NCBI GenBank assembly: GCA_949592205.1
Contig: CATIUR010000005.1
Span: 133,540,277-133,604,276, forward strand
Direction of reading: 5' to 3'
Length of the DNA stretch: 64,000 nt
Origin: Helichrysum umbraculigerum
Taxonomy: Eukaryota > Streptophyta > Magnoliopsida > Asterales > Asteraceae
In this document: piece after piece, positions 58,292-64,000 of the stretch
Numbering within the stretch: position 1 is the first letter of the stretch
Layout: each line of letters begins with the position of its first letter
Made by a program: the position numbers and the translations under genes
The notes under the pieces: model-generated
The model's input: only the letters and a program-made list of their open reading frames with translations
Databases searched by the model: none
Told to the model about the DNA's origin: nothing

Positions 58292-59113
58292 GATTGGTAT
58301 CAGAGCCTAAGGTTATAGCGAACTAGGTTGCATTTAGTGGGCCTAGACTATGACCGTTAGGCAGTATTCCTCATTAGATATAACTGGTTCAGGGATTTCA
58401 TCATACAAGTTTAATTTAACATAGCCTGATCAACTATGTACAATTAAATAAAGATGATGTAAGATCTGAAAGAGGTTATGTTGAACAGGAATGCATTAAT
58501 TGACTCTGATCACGAGAGAACCGGGACTCATAATTGTTTTATGCTAGACACGACTAGGTGGACGATATGTATATATGGTTTATACAGTTAGGCTATTATA
58601 TAGTATGGATAATAATACGCCTCAGATACTTGTTAACATAATCAATGAATAGATACATCTTAGAATTTGCCTATGGTAAGTTGATCGAGTCAGGAAAATA
58701 GTACCGGGATGTGCCTACGCTTAGAGAGTCATCTCTTCGAAATAGGCTTACCCTAGGTAGAATTGAACATTTCAATACCTTATTCTACACCAACTGGTCA
58801 TCAGAGGACCATCCTTCATTCACCTATCAGTTTTAACATTCGAATCCAGTATTCCTCTAAGTACAAATCTTTTCTGCTTTCCTATCACATTCCGCAAAAC
58901 TACTGATACATGTACGGATGTAATATCCCTTTTACTTTTGAAAACCTTAATCCTCGTAATCATTTGAACTCGCAAGTTGGATGATTACAATCTTCTTTAT
59001 TCTACACCGTTGATTGTCATTTGTGTTGTAATATATTACTGTTATATATGCAACTACGATGATCATATTCTTGTACGAAACTCTGACATGTCCCTTATCT
59101 TTATTGAAGGAAC
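58292..59113 (+). other. Leader of D, second internal unit
   Basis: Exact-looking repeat of 53188-54009, including the PBS at 58295-58307. Confidence 0.75.
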
Positions 59114-60196
59114 ATGCCTCCACGTCGCCAGTTCACTCAAGCTCAGGTTGACCGACTAGTGGCTGATGCAGTACTTGCCGAACGACAACGATCTGAAAGT
59201 GTCGAAACAACACCAAATGCCCCTGTAGTGAAACCCTGCACCTACAAAGACTTCATTAACTGCAATCCTTTGAGCTTCAAAGGCACAGAAGGTGCCATTG
59301 GGTTGTTGCGATGGCTGGAGAAGACAGAGGCAGTCTTTCGTATCTGCAGCTGCCCTGAGAACTGTAAGGTCAAGTTCGCCACCTACACTTTCATGGACGA
59401 TGCTCTAACATGGTGGAACACTTATGCTGACTCCATAGGCCAAGACATTGCTCTGGAAACTCCCTGGGATGAGCTGAAGAAAATGCTCAAGGATGAGTAT
59501 TGTCCTAGGGATGAAATTCAACAGCTTGAGTCGGAATTCTGGAATCTCTCCACTCAAGGGAACGACATTGCCAGCTACACCTCTCGATTTAATCAGTTGG
59601 CGCACCTGTGTCCATCTATGGTGGATACAGAATCCAAGCGAATTGAGCGCTATGTCTGGGGACTTCCTCCACAAATTCAAGGGATGGTTACTTCATCCAA
59701 CTCTCTTACATTTCATGGTACTGTGCGTATGGCACATAAGCTGATGGCACAGATCGTTCGCCAAGGAACGTCTGTTGTCAAGAGTATTGTAAACCACCCT
59801 AGTGATAACAAGAGAAAACCTGAGGGAAATCCTGATAACCAAAGTCCGGCTACCAAAAAGCCTGCAACCATTAAGGCCAACACCTCTGGGTCTGAAAACA
59901 AGAAAGAGTACGCTGGAACCAAGCCCTTCTGCCCAAAGTGCAAACGCCATCATGATGGGCCTTGTGGCGACCACTGTGAGAAGTGCAAGCGTTTTGGGCA
60001 TCTTGCTAAAGATTGCCGTGTGAAAGCCTGTTTTGAATGTGGAACTGTAGGTCACTACAGAAATGACTGTCCGAATCTAAAGGACAAGAACATCGGCCCT
60101 GCTCGAGGAAGAGCCTACGTACTCAGAACTAGGGATGACGACCAGAACCCTAGACTCATTGACTTGCTCAACACTGGTATGGTCACTCATACATGA
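59114..60196 (+). CDS. Gag protein of element D, copy 2
   Basis: The predicted 360-residue protein is identical to the copy at 54010-55092, with the same Gag core and CCHC knuckles and the same stop before any protease. Identity across the whole 5.1 kb unit means either a very recent duplication or an assembly duplication. In either case the second unit has its own upstream LTR and PBS. Confidence 0.92.
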   Translation: MPPRRQFTQAQVDRLVADAVLAERQRSESVETTPNAPVVKPCTYKDFINCNPLSFKGTEGAIGLLRWLEKTEAVFRICSCPENCKVKFATYTFMDDALTWWNTYADSIGQDIALETPWDELKKMLKDEYCPRDEIQQLESEFWNLSTQGNDIASYTSRFNQLAHLCPSMVDTESKRIERYVWGLPPQIQGMVTSSNSLTFHGTVRMAHKLMAQIVRQGTSVVKSIVNHPSDNKRKPEGNPDNQSPATKKPATIKANTSGSENKKEYAGTKPFCPKCKRHHDGPCGDHCEKCKRFGHLAKDCRVKACFECGTVGHYRNDCPNLKDKNIGPARGRAYVLRTRDDDQNPRLIDLLNTGMVTHT

Positions 60197-60843
60197 CCTA
60201 ATTGCTTTACACTGTTTACATGGATAGATATTACTTGTTGCTTGATATCTTTTATGTTTTCCCTAGATCCTAACTGTACGATAGGGTTAGGGCAAGGTGA
60301 CAATTTAGGTTCTATAGTTTCTTTAAGAGACGAGGTTTAGCTTACATAAGTATTGGGATAACAAATCCTACATTGTTTATACCGGAAAACACACCGGTTA
60401 ATATTTTTATGAAAACAATGGGTCACATCCCATATAAAGCTAATGTAGGCTGAATCATTTCATTTCTATAGGAGACTGATAGAGTCTAAGGTGGGCTACT
60501 AGTGCAAAAAGTAGTTGTACTCAAGCAATTGGCTAAACGACAAACTTTGTCCTACCGACCAAACCATCAAGGATTTACTGAATTACTTTAAGCTACTAGT
60601 ACACATTGTAGCTACTCCCTAGTGATCGACTGGACTGATCATGTAGGCACAATAGTTAAAACATCTTGAAACCTCATTTCGAACTCCTTAGTTGCCGGAA
60701 GGGCACTAGTTCAACAAGGGGAGATAGACAACTCTAGATAGGTGTTGTCAGACTTACGTAGATAACACGCAATCTACAACTTAAATACAACGATAAATAC
60801 TACGAACAAATTTCGGGACGAAATTCTCCTAACAAGGGGAGAA
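60197..60843 (+). other. gag-PPT interval of D, second unit
   Basis: Repeat of 55093-55739 with the palindrome at 60809-60825 and the PPT at 60834-60843. Confidence 0.75.
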
Positions 60844-63395
60844 TGTGACACCCGGTCAAAATAACCCAAAATTAGCACCGAATTTAAACTTTTAAAACAC
60901 GTAATTACATACGTGTCAATACTCAAGTACACAAGTATTATATATATATGTATATATATAAACCGAAACGATTAATTAATAATCGCAAAGACACGAATTT
61001 AACAAAACGTAGAAACTCAAAATGAAAGCGAGCGAAAAACATTTTTAAACAAAGTATTATTATTGAGGATAATAATTACGTACTCCATTTTAAATTTAAA
61101 TACATTTTAGATACAGAAAACTATCCGTACATTTTGAGTAAAACAAAGATATATTTTTATATCTCTTTAAAAGTATTTTTACAAAATACTTTGATTGAAA
61201 ACGTATACGATTACATTTTTAGAAAATTATCATTTTAAAATATTATATTAATTAACGATCGGGTACGCAAACACGGGTCGAAAAGTCCCCATCTACCTCA
61301 ATAATTGAGGCCGGTTATAATAACCCGACCTCAATTATTTTCTTCACACCAAAACACTCTCTGCTCTTTCTCTTCTCTCTCGGGCTTCATTTCAAAACAA
61401 CAACAAACACAACAATCATCAACATCATCATCACCACCTTCTTCTTCTTTTTGGATCATCACCATCACCATCGTGTTCATCTTCATCAACACCCACACGA
61501 TTTCGTTTTCAAAAATTGTAAGGAATCGTTTCGTTTTTCCTTTTTATTTCGTGTTTAAACTACGTAATATAACATGTATTAGCTTTGTATTAAGTTGTTG
61601 TAAGCGGAATTTGGATTTAGAAATGGTTTTGTATGTTTTCTGTGCGTACAGAGTCGAACCAGATACGTGAATCCGGCGGATTCATGATGAATCCGGCGGA
61701 TTCCTACCCAGAAAACATGAACACGGCGGATTCAAGGGAATCCGGCGTATTCCCCAAACTTTGAGCCCAATCCGGCGGATTCGGGTGAATCCGGCGGATT
61801 CCCCTCGAAATCCATTGAATCCGGCGTATTGATTTAAATCCGGCGGATTCGACCCATTACCTCGACTACCCGGCGGGTACCTAGCCCAGCCCAGTTTTCT
61901 GATTTCAATGTTAACTAAAACGAATACAAACATTTATATGGATACAATATACGTTTAAATAAACATTTTTTTACATGAAACAAACTTAATTATATTTTTG
62001 AAATATAATTGTAACCTGACGACTACGAGTCGTACCTTTTTACAAACTAAGTAATTAACTTTATACGTTTTCAAATAAGGATAAACGACACGGTATACAA
62101 ATGTACGAAAGGTGTTTATACAAAACAAACAATATTATATTTTCAAAATATAATCCCGAAGCACCACCAAAGGGCCGCGTATTTTATGAAACATCGAATG
62201 TAACACGTAACAAATACTTTAGAAGTAATCAACCACATGAACAACTAAACAAACGAACTACTACGCGTACACTTACAAACATACAATCTTGCGTGTTTAG
62301 GACGTTAGGAGATTACTGTTGGGATACGTACGCACAATAGGATTGCTCGTTCTACAGGTGAGTCTCACAGCCCCATTTTTACATGTTTTAAATATTGGGG
62401 TGAGATACAATGCTTACATGTTTTCGTGATCATATGTTATTTGATTAGTTAATATGATTATTAACTCAGGGAATTAAATGATTATTTAATTCAGTTAACT
62501 ATATTAGTTACATTGTTTGGCTACCATTCTTTGGTCTTGATTAGCATTGTTAGATTTCACATTTGTCGCAAACCTGCGTTGGTTTGTTCCATGTGGCGAA
62601 ATCTGCGTTGGTTTCATCACTGTTTAATTGCACATTGTTCGAAGACCTGCGTTGGTTTGTTCAATGTTACAAAACCTGCGTTGGTTTCATCATTGTCTAA
62701 TTTCATATTGTTCAAAAACCTGCGTTGGTTTGTTCAATGTTCCGAAACCTGCGTTGGTTTCATCCTAGTTGATTTCGTTATTGTTTAGGGAACCTGCGTT
62801 GGTTCAAATCATTATTTAGTAACCGGAAATGGTTAAATCATTGTTTTGAAGCTTAATTGATAAATCACCATTTAGAAAACCTGCGTTGGTTTAAATCATT
62901 GTTTAGGAACCTGCGTTGGTTTAAAAATCATTGTTTGAGTAAATTGCTTAAATCATTATTCATTTATAACTGGTTATTATCGTCGGATAATCATATTGAT
63001 CACATCAATGTTTTTGTTAAACCTGCGAGATTCACCAGCTTTATAGCTGACCTTTTAGTGTTGTATTCTCAGGTGCTCATCAACAGTAGGACTGGCCTAC
63101 AGGATAAGCTAGCTATCACGAGTCGCATGCATCCATTTAGACATGAAGATTTTCTTGCATTATATTTTGTATAATGGTCATGTATTAAAATCTTCTGAAA
63201 TCATTTTGCGAACTCACTACTATGTTTCAAACTTATGACTTAAACTTTGTACTACTTTTGAAAACTTATGTAATGTAATATATTTTCTACAACGTCTCAT
63301 TTAGAGTCGTTTGCTAGTACTTTGGTGTTTTGATTATTGATTAGTCACGCCCCAAAACAGTCGCTTCCGCAAAGCATGAAATTGGGGGTGTGACA
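60844..63395 (+). repeat. LTR 3 of D
   Basis: 2,552 bp; differs from LTR 1 and 2 at 62350 (T instead of C), eight bases before its GTGAGT at 62358. Confidence 0.95.
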
Positions 63396-63400
63396 CGTCT

Positions 63401-63885
63401 TCACCACCACACCTCTGTTAGCCGGAATACAAATAAAATGCTCGAGGATGATTGGAATCTTCAGATCTTGTACCTCCAAAAAACGCCGATATGGTGCTAA
63501 CTGATTTGTGTTTCGATACAACTAAGAAAGGTACTAGTTACAACCTGTATAAATTTTTCATGGGTTTCTTTTTGTCTCTGGTATGACTAAAATGACGAAT
63601 TTATACTTAAAAGTAGCAACGTAAGCATGCTTAATATACCAGGCTAACTAATTTATCAAAATTTTAAGTTTATTGTTCTTATAATAAATATTCCCTACTG
63701 CATTTGTTTATATTTCAACTTTCTATTTGTTACAAGATTTGGTTAATATTGGATCAGATCTAACATTGTTGTAGATGGAAGAGGTTTGAGTTTCATAAAA
63801 AGTTATGTAAACATAAAATTTTGTTAGTTTATACATATTTACAAGTATGTAGTTGCTTTAGTTTTAGTTAACATTTCACTAAAAG

Positions 63886-63890
<5 letters not shown>
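63401..63890. other. Right flank of D, gene-like start then AT-rich
   Basis: 63401-63530 continues the gene-like sequence of 50330-50635 (gatgattggaatcttcagat, ccaaaaaacgccgatatggt) and ends in aag|gtacta, a possible donor. AT-rich sequence follows. No protein identified. Confidence 0.3.

Positions 63891-63954
<64 letters not shown>
63891..63954. repeat. (AT)n microsatellite
   Basis: About 64 bp of uninterrupted AT near the window end. Confidence 0.95.
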
Positions 63955-63957
<3 letters not shown>

Positions 63958-64000
63958 GATTAGTATACTAAAGTTGTATGTGTTTCACACTCAACAAAAT

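Larger units (their letters stand above)
50636..63395 (+). mobile_element. Gag-only LTR retrotransposon D, three-LTR tandem
   Basis: Layout LTR-internal-LTR-internal-LTR: LTRs 50636-53187, 55740-58291 and 60844-63395; internals 53188-55739 and 58292-60843. Period exactly 5,104 bp. One 5-bp duplication, cgtct, flanks the whole block (50631-50635, 63396-63400), so it was one insertion later expanded, or inserted as a tandem. I see one difference, C/C/T at 52142, 57246 and 62350. It has PBS, gag and PPT but no pol, matching the TR-GAG type of non-autonomous element. Confidence 0.93.

Overview
The window is nuclear DNA from a flowering plant. Three things show this: a five-exon group I WRKY gene with plant splice sites, TTTAGGG-type telomere-like repeats, and dense Ty3/gypsy LTR retrotransposons primed by initiator tRNA-Met. 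The style of the Gag-Pol proteins and LTRs suggests Asteraceae, but that is inference. Only two host genes look intact: an FkbM-type methyltransferase-like gene (2961-4391, minus) and a WRKY33-like gene (44166-46275, minus). The rest is AT-rich intergenic DNA layered with transposons.

Layout. 1-6.2 kb: a foldback MITE, the FkbM gene, and a 5'-truncated LINE just upstream of its promoter. 6.2-22.4 kb: a small segmental duplication. Its first copy was later split by a Helitron-like element, a hAT MITE and, inside that MITE, a complete 10.45 kb Ty3/gypsy element (here 'family 1', minus) with one open gag-pol frame and an extra coiled-coil ORF in its leader. The second copy gives near-empty-site references. 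22.7-25.7 kb: a 1,046 bp near-perfect foldback element and an 815 bp foldback element with telomere-like repeats at its centre. 27.25-40.16 kb: a three-deep nest. Solo LTR A (TSD caaaa) holds solo LTR B (TSD gtaat), which holds non-coding LTR element C (TSD gataa). 40-44 kb: a tRNA-derived SINE, a Helitron-like end and two TIR elements. 44.2-46.4 kb: the WRKY gene and promoter. 46.7-50.6 kb: a MITE, a CACTA-like end and a tandem repeat of about 380 bp. 50.64-63.40 kb: element D, a gag-only, non-autonomous LTR element present as LTR-internal-LTR-internal-LTR, with one pair of 5-bp TSDs and an exact 5,104 bp period.

How the parts relate. Family 1 encodes Gag, protease, RT, RNase H and integrase. 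D has a related Gag and leader and matching PBS, PPT and LTR 3' end, but no pol; C has only LTRs, PBS and PPT. Both are plausible passengers of family-1-like elements. The strongest unexplained signal is an architecture shared by all five LTR types (family 1, A, B, C, D). Each has an early GTAAG-like donor, a conserved GTGAGT, and, 295-343 nt from the LTR 3' end, a small hairpin whose stem covaries. The hairpin's 3' arm matches a branch-point consensus (CTGAC, TTGAC or CTAAT) 18-24 nt before a CAG. GC-rich near-palindromic repeats that differ between families sit in the predicted first intron interval. This looks like an LTR-encoded leader intron with a structured 3' splice site. It is a hypothesis from sequence alone.
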